NCBI GenBank assembly: GCA_020637805.1
Contig: JACKJU010000009.1
Span: forward strand, 62,001 to 126,000
DNA length: 64,000 bases
Reading direction: 5' to 3'
Origin: Nitratireductor sp.
GTDB taxonomy: Bacteria; Pseudomonadota; Alphaproteobacteria; Rhizobiales; Rhizobiaceae
Every line of letters begins with the position of its first letter. Position 1 is the stretch's first letter. Shown in pieces: positions 1-8,868 of this stretch. The notes under the pieces are model-generated. The model was given only the letters and a program-made list of their open reading frames with translations. It had not been told where the DNA came from and searched no databases. The position numbers and the translations under genes are program-made.

Positions 1-354
1 CTGGGGATGATCGCGATTGACGACGTAGGTAAGGGATTCAACGCGGCGCCCGTCTTCAAGCCGGACTGGCACCCAGACCTCGTCATAGACATTTGTCACG
101 AGTTCACGTTCGCGCAGATAGGCGACGACGCGCTCGCGCAGGTTTCCATCGACACGGCGCGCAACACCAGCGCAGCTTCCGCCACGGTCCAGACCAAGGA
201 CCAGGCCCGGTCTTTCTGGTGTTCCACGATGAACCCATGAGTAGACGCAGAGCGAACGGCACCTGCCATGGAGCACGGCCTTCTGCTCCTCGACAAACTC
301 GAAGCCGGGCCGCCAGATCAGCGAACCATAGCCAAAGACCCAAAAATCGCTCAT
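1..354 (-). CDS. ChaC-like gamma-glutamylcyclotransferase, C-terminus cut by window edge
   Basis: The minus-strand frame is open from the ATG at 354 to the window edge (118 codons). It begins MSDFWVFGYGSLIWRPGF, and the YGSLIW nucleotide-like loop is the signature of the ChaC/gamma-glutamylcyclotransferase fold. It continues with SWVHRGTPERPGLVLGLD and a VTNVYDEVWVPV strand typical of the family. Known members cleave glutathione in the cytosol to 5-oxoproline and Cys-Gly. The gene diverges from the DUF2125 gene at 443, with 88 bases between them. The C-terminal third is missing only because the window starts here, so completeness cannot be judged. Confidence 0.85.
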   Translation of the reverse strand, partial: MSDFWVFGYGSLIWRPGFEFVEEQKAVLHGRCRSLCVYSWVHRGTPERPGLVLGLDRGGSCAGVARRVDGNLRERVVAYLRERELVTNVYDEVWVPVRLEDGRRVESLTYVVNRDHPQ

Positions 355-442
355 ATCCTACGAATAAATCCTTTATTCAGCCGCCAAGTCTACCTATCCG
401 ATTCGCACATTCCCGAAACCACCCGACCATGAAGATGCCGTC

Positions 443-1480
443 ATGAACGATCAAATCCTGCAAAAGAAGCCGTCCAAGAGGAAAGGCTGGCTGTTGCTGG
501 GAGCAATCGTGCTCGCAATTGCGGCCTATACCGCAGGCTGGTTCTGGGCGTCCTCCAAGCTCGTTGAACTGGTGGAAGTTCAAAAGCAGAACCTTGCGCA
601 GCAGGGGAGGACGCTGAAATGCGATGGCCAGAGCGTGCGCGGGTATCCGTTCAGGATCGGTCTCTATTGCGACACGCTCGTCTATGCCGATCCGATAAAT
701 GCAGTTACGTTTTCCGGCGGAAACCTTCGCAGTGCCGCTCAGATCTACCGGCCCGGTCATGTCATCGCCGAGCTTGATGGTCCTGCCGACGTGACAGCTC
801 CGAACCTGGCACCGTTGACGTTTGACTGGGAGAACCTGCGGTCGAGTTCGCGGCTCACGACGACCGGGTTCGAGCAGCTTTCCATCGAGGGAAAGAAGAT
901 CGCGGTGGCGGCCAATGATGGCGGGCAGCTGACGCCGCTGGCGGGCATCGAGTATGCGATTGTTCATGCACGCCCGGCACCCGATGGAGAGGGCAACCCG
1001 ACCAGCGCGCTGCAGCTTGCAGCGAAGGTCGATGGCTGGGACATCGAGGACTGGAGCGATACGCCCGAAGGCGAGATCGAGGCGGCGGACATCGTGTTCA
1101 ACGCAACGCTCAAGGATGGATTGACCGTCATCACCAGCGGCCGGGATCTGATCGACTGGTTGAGGGAAAATGGCGGTGAGGCTGTTGTCGAACAACTCAC
1201 GCTCTCGACGCGCTCTGGAGGGCGGTTTGCCTTGTCCGGTCCGTTGTCGATCTCACAGTCGGGCAGGGTGTCGGGAGAGGTGACCGTTTCGGTCAGTTCA
1301 CCAGACAAGCTTATCATCTATGCCGGAAAGGTGTTCCCGCCCATCGAGGCAATGCTGCAGGACACGATGGGCCTTACCGGCATGGCGGGCGAAGTGGAGA
1401 ATCTCAAGCTGACGCTTGTGGACGGCAAGGTGTTCGCGGGCTTCTTTCCGCTTGGCGAGATACCGCCGCTATTCAGGTAA
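443..1480 (+). CDS. DUF2125 domain protein, membrane-anchored
   Basis: 345 residues. A Lys/Arg-rich start (QKKPSKRKGW) is followed by one hydrophobic segment at about residues 14-32 (LLLGAIVLAIAAYTAGWFW), which suggests an inner-membrane anchor or uncleaved signal with the rest in the periplasm. The body is beta-rich, with paired cysteines (CDGQ, YCDT) near residues 55-75. Length and layout match the alphaproteobacterial DUF2125 family, which has no established biochemical function. The stop lies 6 bases before the convergent tyrC stop, so the two genes end tail to tail. Confidence 0.75.
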   Translation: MNDQILQKKPSKRKGWLLLGAIVLAIAAYTAGWFWASSKLVELVEVQKQNLAQQGRTLKCDGQSVRGYPFRIGLYCDTLVYADPINAVTFSGGNLRSAAQIYRPGHVIAELDGPADVTAPNLAPLTFDWENLRSSSRLTTTGFEQLSIEGKKIAVAANDGGQLTPLAGIEYAIVHARPAPDGEGNPTSALQLAAKVDGWDIEDWSDTPEGEIEAADIVFNATLKDGLTVITSGRDLIDWLRENGGEAVVEQLTLSTRSGGRFALSGPLSISQSGRVSGEVTVSVSSPDKLIIYAGKVFPPIEAMLQDTMGLTGMAGEVENLKLTLVDGKVFAGFFPLGEIPPLFR

Positions 1481-1486
1481 CCCGGG

Positions 1487-2458
1487 TCAGTCGTCAGAAG
1501 CGTAGGGGCGCAGGATCGTGTCGGCCAGGTCTTCCGACGGCCGGTTGTCGCGCAGCGAGATGTGATCGGTGTCGATCACCTTGCGGCGTGTGCGGCGGCT
1601 GGTCGTGAACATCTGCTCGAGCGCCTCTCCGTCGCCTTCCTCGATTGCCTTGACGCATTCGCCAATATCGGCCTCGAAACGCTTGAAGACGTCGAGCACG
1701 GCATCCTTGTTCTTGAGGAAGATGTCGCGCCACATGACGGGATTGGAAGCCGCCACCCGCGTGAAATCGCGAAAGGCACCTGCCGAAAACTGGATGACCG
1801 GAGAGCCGGTTTCCTCCTCCATGTGCAGGCCGGTATGGAAGATCGAGAACGCGATGAGGTGCGGAAGGTGACTGGTAATCGCCAGCGCCTGATCATGGCG
1901 CAGTGGCGTCATGACCTCGACCTGGCTGCCTAGACCTTCCCAGAATGCGCGCAGGGTCTCGACGGCTTCAGTGTCGGTTCCCTCCGGCGGGGTGAGGATT
2001 GCCCAGCGGTTGACGAAGAGGCGCGGTAGTCCTGCGTCGGGACCGGAGAATTCCGTTCCGGCAAGCGGATGGGCCGGAACGAAGTGTACCCCCTCGGGAA
2101 TGAGCGGCAATGCTTCTTCGACCATGGTTTCCTTGACCGAGCCGACATCCGAGAGGATTGCGCCGGGCTTCATGTGTGGCGCCAGCTCGCGCACGGCATC
2201 CACGAAGCTTGCCACGGGAATGCAGACGATTACGAGATCGGCATCCTTCACGGCCTCGGCACTGGTCGCGACGACCCGTGCCTGACCCAGGCCGAGTTCG
2301 AGCAGTCTCTTGCGGACCTTTGGCGAGGCATCCGTGATGGTGACCTCGCGGGCAAGCCTGCGTTCGTAGACTGCGCGGGTAATCGAAGATCCGATCAGGC
2401 CCTGGCCGATGATGGCCAGGTGGCGTACGACCGGCTTGCGTGAAGCGCCTTCAGCCAT
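1487..2458 (-). CDS. tyrC: Prephenate/arogenate dehydrogenase
   Basis: 323 residues. The N-terminal Rossmann motif IIGQGLIGSS binds NAD(P), and the ITSHLPH segment carries the conserved histidine of the TyrA family. The enzyme oxidatively decarboxylates prephenate or arogenate in tyrosine biosynthesis. There is no chorismate mutase domain. An upstream start at 2533 would add 25 residues lying inside hisC. I chose the ATG at 2458 (MAEGASRKPV), which overlaps the hisC stop by 8 bases as expected for translational coupling. Whether the substrate is prephenate or arogenate cannot be read from the sequence. Confidence 0.88.
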   Translation of the reverse strand: MAEGASRKPVVRHLAIIGQGLIGSSITRAVYERRLAREVTITDASPKVRKRLLELGLGQARVVATSAEAVKDADLVIVCIPVASFVDAVRELAPHMKPGAILSDVGSVKETMVEEALPLIPEGVHFVPAHPLAGTEFSGPDAGLPRLFVNRWAILTPPEGTDTEAVETLRAFWEGLGSQVEVMTPLRHDQALAITSHLPHLIAFSIFHTGLHMEEETGSPVIQFSAGAFRDFTRVAASNPVMWRDIFLKNKDAVLDVFKRFEADIGECVKAIEEGDGEALEQMFTTSRRTRRKVIDTDHISLRDNRPSEDLADTILRPYASDD

Positions 2459-3569
2459 CTTTGTTACCGCTGGACTTGCCGAGGAAATCGGCAAGCGCCT
2501 CGACCACTGCACGGTTGGCTTCGTTGACCCCAACGCTCATTCTAAGCGCGTTGGGAAATCCGTAACCTGCAACCGCACGAAGGATCAGCCCGCGGCTGGT
2601 GAGAAATGCGTCGGCGTCGGGCGCGCGCTTGCCGTCTTCATCCGGGAAGTGGATGAGGATGAAGTTGCCAACCGACGGTGTTACACGGAGGCCCAATGCG
2701 GTCAGTTCCGCACTCAGCCACTCGATCCACTGTTCGTTGAAGGTGATCGAATCCTCGACGTGCTTGCGGTCGCGAATTGCAGCGGCACCCGCTGCAATGG
2801 CAGCGGAATTCAGGTTGAACGGGCCGCGCACGCGTTCAAGAATCTCGATGATGGGGCGCGGTGCGTAGCACCAGCCGATCCGCAGGGCGGCGAGACCGTG
2901 GATCTTCGAGAAGGTACGGGTCATGACAACGTTCGTTGAACGAGCAACGAGTTCCATTCCGGATTCGTAGTCGTTGCGCCGCACGTATTCCGCATAGGCT
3001 GCATCAAGCACCAGAACCACATTGCCCGGCAGTCCGGCGTGCAGACGGCGGATCTCCTGATTGGGCAGATAGGTTCCGGTCGGATTGTTCGGATTGGCGA
3101 GGAATACAATCTTGGTGCGAGGTGTCACCGCTGCCAGAATGGCGTCGACATCGGCGGTTTCGTCGGTTTCCTTGACGACCACGGGCGTGGCGCTGCAGGA
3201 CTGGGCAACGATGCGGTACATCAGGAAGCCATGCTCGGTGAAGATCACCTCGTCGCCGGGTTCCAGGAAGGCCTGGCCAAGCATCGACAGGATTTCATCG
3301 GACCCGTTGCCGCACAGTATGTTCGATACATTGAGGCCATGGACTTCGGCAATGGCTTGTTTGAGCGCCGTTGACGTGCCGTCCGGATAGAGTTCCAGAT
3401 CGGAGGCGGCTTCGCGATAGGCATCCTTTGCCTCGGCGCTTGGGCCAAGCGGTGTTTCGTTCGAGGAGAGCTTGTGAAGCCTCACGCCTGCGGGCGCCTT
3501 CGATTTGCCCGGCACGTAGATTTCAATGTCCATGATGCCCGGCTTGGGCTGCGGCGTGGAGGTCGTCAT
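2451..3569 (-). CDS. hisC: Histidinol-phosphate/aromatic aminotransferase (HisC family)
   Basis: 372 residues, a fold-type I PLP aminotransferase. The PLP lysine lies in TFSKIHGLAALRIGW, and the family motifs NPNNPTGT and LSSNETPLG are present. In rhizobia a HisC paralogue next to tyrC often serves as the aromatic aminotransferase of the tyrosine/phenylalanine route, and the 8-base overlap with tyrC here supports that role over, or in addition to, histidine synthesis. The start ATG at 3569 has a GGAAAG-like ribosome site. The symbol names the family; the true substrate needs an assay. Confidence 0.85.
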   Translation of the reverse strand: MTTSTPQPKPGIMDIEIYVPGKSKAPAGVRLHKLSSNETPLGPSAEAKDAYREAASDLELYPDGTSTALKQAIAEVHGLNVSNILCGNGSDEILSMLGQAFLEPGDEVIFTEHGFLMYRIVAQSCSATPVVVKETDETADVDAILAAVTPRTKIVFLANPNNPTGTYLPNQEIRRLHAGLPGNVVLVLDAAYAEYVRRNDYESGMELVARSTNVVMTRTFSKIHGLAALRIGWCYAPRPIIEILERVRGPFNLNSAAIAAGAAAIRDRKHVEDSITFNEQWIEWLSAELTALGLRVTPSVGNFILIHFPDEDGKRAPDADAFLTSRGLILRAVAGYGFPNALRMSVGVNEANRAVVEALADFLGKSSGNKDG

Positions 3570-3660
3570 GATTTCTTTCCGGGGTTCCTGATGCCGAAAG
3601 CCCCTGACGTTTTTGTCGAGGGCGTTCTGGCGAGTGTATTATTGAATAGCCAGTGCAAAA

Positions 3661-4455
3661 TCAAAACGATTTTGGATGCTGAGCGGTCCGACGGGGCCAC
3701 TCTTGCTGTGTGCGCAGGCGTGAATTGCGTATCGCGGGGGATTGGGGTGCAAGGGCAGGCACGAAGGCACCCTGTTCCTTTCTTTCCGTCACCGGCAGGC
3801 CCTGATAGAGGCGCTTGGTAGCCTCGACGACGATGACACCGGAAAAGACCGGCCAGAGCCAGCGTCCCAGACGGCGCAGCAGGCCGTGCAACGGAACCAT
3901 CCTGCGGCTGCGCATCGGCGGAAAATGCAGCGCGTCGCTCCATTTGAGCGGAATGAGCTTTGCCTCGCGGAGCATGCGTCCCAGTTGCTGTCGGGAAAAA
4001 GGCCGCCCGACGCCGAACGGCGTGTGTTCAAACCTGGCCCACAGGCCGCGCCGGTTTGTCGCCACGACGAATACCCTGCCTTCCGGCGCGAGCACCCGCC
4101 AAACTTCCTGCAGGACGGCAGCCGGGTCTGCGACATTTTCCAGAAGATGCACCATGACGACGAGATCGACAGAGGCATTTGACAATGGCAGTTCCTGCTC
4201 GTCGACCAGCGCAGTGCGATAGGGGCCACCGGATGGCCATTGCAGCGCGCCCTGGCGGGCAGGCATCAGCATCATCGGTTTTGCGCCTTCTTCCTCCAGG
4301 CGGTTGATCAGGCAGACGGGATAGCCAAGGCCTATGATGATGGCATCGGGCGACAGTTCCACAGCCGAATCGAAGGCGCGCCTGAGTGATGCCTCAACGG
4401 ACATCCCGAGAGGCGTGGCATAGAATTCACGAAGATCGACGATATCGACGGTCAT
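3661..4455 (-). CDS. Class I SAM-dependent methyltransferase
   Basis: 264 residues. The N-terminal part has IIGLGYPVCLI in the place of the SAM-binding glycine loop, followed by DLVVMVHLLENVADP (motif IV region) and LAPEGRVFVVATNRRGLWAR, the classic methyltransferase strand 5 to helix turn. The C-terminal region is Arg-rich (RSRRMVPLHGLLRRLGRWLWP) and probably peripheral to the membrane. Closely organised proteins are common in Rhizobiales without an assigned substrate. It lies 91 bases upstream of hisC on the same strand. The start ATG at 4455 lacks a strong ribosome-binding site. The substrate is unknown. Confidence 0.75.
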   Translation of the reverse strand: MTVDIVDLREFYATPLGMSVEASLRRAFDSAVELSPDAIIIGLGYPVCLINRLEEEGAKPMMLMPARQGALQWPSGGPYRTALVDEQELPLSNASVDLVVMVHLLENVADPAAVLQEVWRVLAPEGRVFVVATNRRGLWARFEHTPFGVGRPFSRQQLGRMLREAKLIPLKWSDALHFPPMRSRRMVPLHGLLRRLGRWLWPVFSGVIVVEATKRLYQGLPVTERKEQGAFVPALAPQSPAIRNSRLRTQQEWPRRTAQHPKSF

Positions 4456-4523
4456 GGGTGGAATGTAGCGTTCGCGGTGGCGCGCGGAAAGAGCAAAGCC
4501 TCAATGCGGTAAACGGGCCAGGT

Positions 4524-5171
4524 TCAGGCCACGAACAGCAGGCCCCAGACGATCAATACCTGTCCGGCGGAATAAAGGTACCAGACCAAGTAATCGCTGA
4601 TCCGGTCGAGGAGATTGCCCTTGGCGGGAAGAAAGGTTTCCCGGGCGAGAATGATGTCGGAAACCATGAACATGACCACACCAGCCAGCATGATGCTGTT
4701 CAGGTTCGCGGCCTTGGCGCTGGCAACCATTGTCATGATCGCAACTGAATAAAGCACGACCGGGATGCGCATGTCGCCCGCATGTGGCCACAGGCGAATG
4801 TTCACCATCACGCCGATAGCAGTCAGGAAGGCGATCACCACGAGGATCTCGGACTGCAGGAAAACAGCCGGATCGACACCGGTCAGGAAGAAGGCGGTGT
4901 AGAGCAGGTGACCGGCCAGGAAGCTGCCGAGGCCGAAAAGAAAATTCCGCTCGCCGTCGAAGGCCAAAAACCAGTCGCCCGCTGCGCAGAAGGCAAGCGC
5001 CGCCACAAACAAGGGCGATGCTCCAGCAGCAAGTGCCGTAACTGCCAGCAGCGCGACGGGAATTGTCTTCATCAGGGCACGAGCAACTGTCTTGCGCGCG
5101 CGCATGAGCGTGACGCCATAAGCAAGCGCGATTGCGGCAGCGATGACAAGGAGGACAAGCGGGAAGGTCAT
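4524..5171 (-). CDS. YhhN family membrane protein (lysoplasmalogenase-like)
   Basis: 215 residues, almost entirely hydrophobic, with about 7-8 membrane segments. It contains FCAAGDWFLAFDGERNFLFG and LAGHLLYTAFF, matching the conserved Asp/Gly and His-containing core of the YhhN/TMEM86 family, some members of which hydrolyse the vinyl-ether bond of lysoplasmalogens. The start ATG at 5171 overlaps the stop of the upstream EamA gene in an ATGA arrangement, so the two are almost certainly co-translated. The biochemical activity of bacterial members is poorly established. Confidence 0.8.
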   Translation of the reverse strand: MTFPLVLLVIAAAIALAYGVTLMRARKTVARALMKTIPVALLAVTALAAGASPLFVAALAFCAAGDWFLAFDGERNFLFGLGSFLAGHLLYTAFFLTGVDPAVFLQSEILVVIAFLTAIGVMVNIRLWPHAGDMRIPVVLYSVAIMTMVASAKAANLNSIMLAGVVMFMVSDIILARETFLPAKGNLLDRISDYLVWYLYSAGQVLIVWGLLFVA

Positions 5172-6043
5172 TCAGGCACTCCGGCTGTTTGCGAAGGCAA
5201 AAACCGGCCAGATGCGACGATTGCCCCTGCCGTGACCAGTATTGCGGCTGCTACCAGCCGCCAGCCAGGCTCGGCAAAGCCGGTTGCGACCAGAACCATC
5301 GTTGAAAGGACGGGGGCAGCGTAGGCTGCACTGCCGATCAACTGGATGGGGCCATGTTTCACCGCATGGTCCCAAAGGTAGAATGCAAGGCCTACCGGCA
5401 TCAGCCCCAGCGCAAGCACGGCCAGCCACTCCAGCAGGTTTGCAGGCCATACGGTGGTTTCGAAGGCAAGGTGGCACAGGGCTGAAAGCAGGGCTGTTGC
5501 GAGGCAGTAGACCGTGACGGCGTCTGTGGGTGCCGTCTTGAACAGGCGTGAAATGACCGAGTATCCGGACCAGATCAGCGCGCATGCCATGGCGGAGGCG
5601 TAGCCCAGCCAGTTGCCCGTACCTGCCATGCTGCTTTTACCCGTGATCAGAAGCGCTGCGCCCGCAAATCCTGCCAGAGCGCCAATCAGATGATACCAGC
5701 GAAGGCGTTCGCCGGGCAGAAGCGATGAGAAGAGCACGATCAACAGCGGCCACAGATAGGCGATCAGGCCTGCTTCAGCCACGGGCGCATTTCGAAGCGC
5801 CGTATAGTAGAAGAAATGATAGCCGAAGAGGCCTCCGATCCCGACCAGCCAGACAACCGGCGGCAGTGCGAGACTTCCACGCCTCGGCGGTTTGATCACC
5901 CAGCCAGCGAGGCCGACGCCTCCGCCGACCAGAAATGTCATTGCGAGCAACTGGAACGGTGGCACGCTGCCCGATGCCGCTGTGAACAAGGCAAGCATGG
6001 CCCACATGCCGATAGCGGCAAAGCCCGAAAGGGTTGCGTTCAT
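5168..6043 (-). CDS. EamA/DMT family exporter
   Basis: 291 residues with about ten hydrophobic segments in two EamA halves. Family-type features are NAPVAEAGLIAYLWPLLIVL in the first half and AAYAAPVLSTMVLV in the second. The arrangement is closest to YddG-like aromatic amino acid/metabolite exporters, but substrate cannot be assigned from sequence. It is followed by the YhhN gene with a 4-base overlap. Location close to hisC-tyrC is suggestive of aromatic amino acid export but is only circumstantial. Confidence 0.8.
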   Translation of the reverse strand: MNATLSGFAAIGMWAMLALFTAASGSVPPFQLLAMTFLVGGGVGLAGWVIKPPRRGSLALPPVVWLVGIGGLFGYHFFYYTALRNAPVAEAGLIAYLWPLLIVLFSSLLPGERLRWYHLIGALAGFAGAALLITGKSSMAGTGNWLGYASAMACALIWSGYSVISRLFKTAPTDAVTVYCLATALLSALCHLAFETTVWPANLLEWLAVLALGLMPVGLAFYLWDHAVKHGPIQLIGSAAYAAPVLSTMVLVATGFAEPGWRLVAAAILVTAGAIVASGRFLPSQTAGVPE

Positions 6044-6078
6044 GCGGGAAGCCTCTGTTTGGATCGGGAATGGAGGGT

Positions 6079-6399
6079 TTAGCTGATTGCCTGGCAGCGG
6101 GTCCAGTTTTCCGATTTTCCCGGATTGGTGGAACGGTACAGTATCATCTCTTCTTCGGAAAGCTGGCGCATCTCTATGGACTGGCCTTCTTCCGGGTCGC
6201 CAGCCGGACCCTCATAGGAAAACGCATGACGTCCGTAGTTTCCCGTGATGGTTCTGCCGGAGGGGAGTTCGATCTGCGATCCGCTGATGTGCAGACGCTT
6301 CGAGCCATCCTCGTTGCACCAGCCGCCATCGATGCGGTCGGCAAACGCGGATGTTGAAATGGAAGCCAGAAGACCGGCGGCAAGTATCAATCGGCGCAT
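6079..6399 (-). CDS. Small exported protein of unknown function
   Basis: 106 residues from the ATG at 6399 (a GTG at 6408 would add three). A GGAG element eight bases upstream favours 6399. The first 20 residues (RRLILAAGLLASISTSAFA) form a typical Sec signal peptide ending at an AFA-D cleavage site. The mature part has one Cys near each end (GGWCNED and TRCQAIS) that could form a disulfide, and the pattern HISGSQIELPSGRTITGNY recalls small periplasmic proteins of Rhizobiales. No enzymatic motif is visible. It lies 35 bases upstream of the DMT transporter's start, in the same direction. Confidence 0.65.
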   Translation of the reverse strand: MRRLILAAGLLASISTSAFADRIDGGWCNEDGSKRLHISGSQIELPSGRTITGNYGRHAFSYEGPAGDPEEGQSIEMRQLSEEEMILYRSTNPGKSENWTRCQAIS

Positions 6400-6537
6400 G
6401 GACGGCACTCCGCTTTAGGCCGTGTCAGCCTCGGCTGCGCACGGATAGTCCAGAAAGCTACTGAATTGCTCCAGTGCCGGCCATGCTAAATGAAATCCGA
6501 AATGAACGGAATTGCAAAATCTTCCTGCCGATTACGG

Positions 6538-7263
6538 TCAGACGAAGAACTGTCCGCCATTTGCCGAAATCGTGGATCCCGTGATGAAGGACGCTTCATC
6601 TGAGGCCAGGAAGACAACGCAACGCGCAATTTCCTCCGGCTCGCCGAGACGGCCTACCGGGATCTGCGGGATGATGCGTTCTTGCAGTACCTTTTCGGGA
6701 ATGGCGCGCACCATCTCGGTACCGATGTAGCCCGGGCAGATGGCGTTGGCGGTGATGCCCTTGGAAGCGCCTTCCTGGGCCAGGGACTTGATGATGCCGA
6801 GGTCGCCTGCCTTCGTGGCGGCGTAGTTGACCTGGCCTGCCTGACCCTTCTGGCCGTTGATGGAGGAAATGACGATGACCCGGCCAAAACCGCGGTCGCG
6901 CATGCCGGACCAGACCGGGTGAACGGTGTTGAAGACGCCGGTCAGGTTGGTGTCGACCACTTCCTTCCACTGCTCCGGCGTCATCTTGTGGAAGAATGCG
7001 TCCCGGGTGATGCCAGCGTTGGCGACGACGATGTCGATCGGGCCGAGATCGGCCTCGACCTTCTCGATGCCTGCCTTGGATTCAGCGTAGTCAGCCACAT
7101 TCCACTTGTAGGTCTTGATACCCGTTTCAGCCGTGAAGGCTGCTGCCTTCTCGTCGTTTCCGGCATAGGTCGCGGCCACTTCACAGCCTGCCGCCTTCAA
7201 TGCCTTTGAGATGGCCTCTCCGATCCCTCTCGATCCACCGGTTACCAATGCTACGCGCGCCAT
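6538..7263 (-). CDS. phaB: Acetoacetyl-CoA reductase
   Basis: 241 residues of the short-chain dehydrogenase family: TGGSRGIGEAI binds NADPH, VVANAGITRD follows, and the Ser-Tyr-Lys catalytic set is in VISSINGQKG and VNYAATKAG. PhaB reduces acetoacetyl-CoA to (R)-3-hydroxybutyryl-CoA for polyhydroxybutyrate. The ATG at 7263 follows a GGAGGAGA ribosome site at ideal spacing, which decides against the longer start at 7278. It lies 89 bases downstream of phaA on the same strand, the usual phaAB unit. The polymerase phaC is not in this window. Confidence 0.95.
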   Translation of the reverse strand: MARVALVTGGSRGIGEAISKALKAAGCEVAATYAGNDEKAAAFTAETGIKTYKWNVADYAESKAGIEKVEADLGPIDIVVANAGITRDAFFHKMTPEQWKEVVDTNLTGVFNTVHPVWSGMRDRGFGRVIVISSINGQKGQAGQVNYAATKAGDLGIIKSLAQEGASKGITANAICPGYIGTEMVRAIPEKVLQERIIPQIPVGRLGEPEEIARCVVFLASDEASFITGSTISANGGQFFV

Positions 7264-7352
7264 GTTTGTCTCCTCCAACTGATACGCCTGTTTCCGAATT
7301 CTTCCTGGAAAGCGGATGCTGCCTCCTCAAGCAGCACCCGAATACTCAATAA

Positions 7353-8534
7353 TCAACCGCGCTCTACGCACAGGGCAACGCCCATGCCGCCGCCGATGCA
7401 CAGGGTGGCAAGGCCCTTGTGGGCATCGCGGCGCTGCATTTCAAACAGGAGCGTGTTGAAGATGCGCGCACCAGAAGCGCCGACGGGATGGCCGATGGCG
7501 ATTGCACCGCCATTCACGTTCACGATGTCGGGGTTCCAGCCCATGTCCTTGTTGACGGCGCAGGCCTGCGCGGCGAACGCCTCGTTTGCCTCGACCAGAT
7601 CCAGATCGTCGACGCTCCAGCCGGCCTTTTCGAGTGCCTTGCGCGATGCAGGGATCGGACCCGTGCCCATGATCTGGGGATCGACGCCGGCCGTAGCCCA
7701 GGAAACGATGCGGGCAAGCGGGGTAATGCCGCGTTTCGATGCCTCGGATTCGGTCATCAGGACCACTGCTGCGGCGCCATCATTGATGCCGGACGCATTG
7801 GCCGCGGTAACCGTGCCTTCCTTGTCAAAGGCAGGGCGCAGTTTGCCGACGCTATCCATTGTGACGCCGTGCTTGATGTATTCATCGTCCTCGACGATCG
7901 TGTCGCCCTTGCGGCCCTTGACGGTGAAGGGAACGATCTCGTCCTTGAACTTGCCTGCCTTCTGGGCAGCTTCGGCCTTGTTCTGGGAAGCCACGGCAAA
8001 GGCATCCTGTTCGTCGCGGGTGAGCTGCCACTGGCGGGCAACATTCTCGGCGGTATTGCCCATGTGGTAGCCGTAGAATGCGTCGGTCAGGCCATCGCGG
8101 ATCATGGTGTCGATCATCTTCATGTCGCCCATTTTCACGCCGCTGCGCAGGTGCGCGCAATGAGGCGCCATCGACATGCTTTCCTGTCCGCCTGCCACGA
8201 TGATGTTTGCATCTCCGGTGGCGATCTGCTGCATGCCTATGGCGACGGCGCGAAGACCCGAGCCGCAAAGCTGGTTCAGCCCCCACGCAGTGGCTTCATC
8301 GCGAAGGCCGGCGTTCCGTGCAGCCTGGCGCGCAGGGTTCTGCCCCTGACCTGCGGTGAGAATCTGGCCGAGAATGACCTCATCTACTTCCTTCGGATCC
8401 ACGCCGGCACGTTCGAGCGCAGCTTTGATCGCGGCCGTGCCAAGATCGTGGGCCGGAACGTTGGCAAAGGCGCCGTTGAATGAACCTACGGGCGTGCGGG
8501 CAGCACTTGCGATGACAATTGCTTCACTACTCAT
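7353..8534 (-). CDS. phaA: Acetyl-CoA acetyltransferase (beta-ketothiolase)
   Basis: 393 residues, full-length thiolase. Nucleophilic Cys is in NQLCGSGLRAV, the second-site His in GHPVGASGAR, and the proton-donor Cys in CIGGGMGVA. It condenses two acetyl-CoA to acetoacetyl-CoA, the first step of polyhydroxybutyrate synthesis, and is followed by phaB. A GGAGG ribosome site stands nine bases before the ATG. A second thiolase at 49779 sits in a degradative cluster, so this copy is the biosynthetic one by context. Confidence 0.95.
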   Translation of the reverse strand: MSSEAIVIASAARTPVGSFNGAFANVPAHDLGTAAIKAALERAGVDPKEVDEVILGQILTAGQGQNPARQAARNAGLRDEATAWGLNQLCGSGLRAVAIGMQQIATGDANIIVAGGQESMSMAPHCAHLRSGVKMGDMKMIDTMIRDGLTDAFYGYHMGNTAENVARQWQLTRDEQDAFAVASQNKAEAAQKAGKFKDEIVPFTVKGRKGDTIVEDDEYIKHGVTMDSVGKLRPAFDKEGTVTAANASGINDGAAAVVLMTESEASKRGITPLARIVSWATAGVDPQIMGTGPIPASRKALEKAGWSVDDLDLVEANEAFAAQACAVNKDMGWNPDIVNVNGGAIAIGHPVGASGARIFNTLLFEMQRRDAHKGLATLCIGGGMGVALCVERG

Positions 8535-8868
8535 GATTGAATGGCCTCCTCGGAAGTTACTTCTGATTTACAGGGAGATGGGAGTTCTGGTGCGCTCCGG
8601 GCTCCGCAATTTGACTGATACTCACATTGTTTTGGTATCCCATGCAATACATATAAGGTGGCACTCAATGATGAAACCGTTCGTGCGGCAGAGGAGCGGT
8701 AGCGGGCCAGGTCTTGCACCAGCTCAAGGCAAGCGGCGATTTGAATTGCCTTTGACACATGGCTCCACTATCTCCACGGCATGAATTGAAAGGTGCCAAT
8801 CTTGAAATGGCGACGCCGGATTTCGCGGTGTGGCTGCGGACATGGCGCAAGCAGGACGGAGTGATTCC
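8535..8868. other. Divergent intergenic region phaA / ispG, 334 bases
   Basis: This region separates phaA (minus) from ispG (plus) and must hold promoters for both. It is less GC-rich than its surroundings, with AT-rich stretches around 8610-8670. A GTG-initiated minus-strand frame at 8531-8758 ends overlapping the phaA start codon but has unconvincing codon use. No TGC-N3-GCA motif like the one before phaR was found here. I can name no promoter with confidence. Confidence 0.5.

Noticed and set aside
7419..8483. A 354-residue frame antisense to phaA
   Set aside because: phaA has all three thiolase motifs; the antisense product is a codon-use shadow.
8531..8758. A 75-residue minus-strand frame whose stop overlaps the phaA start
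   Set aside because: It starts with GTG, has mixed third-base use unlike neighbouring genes, no recognisable pattern and lies in the AT-richer promoter region. I treat it as chance.
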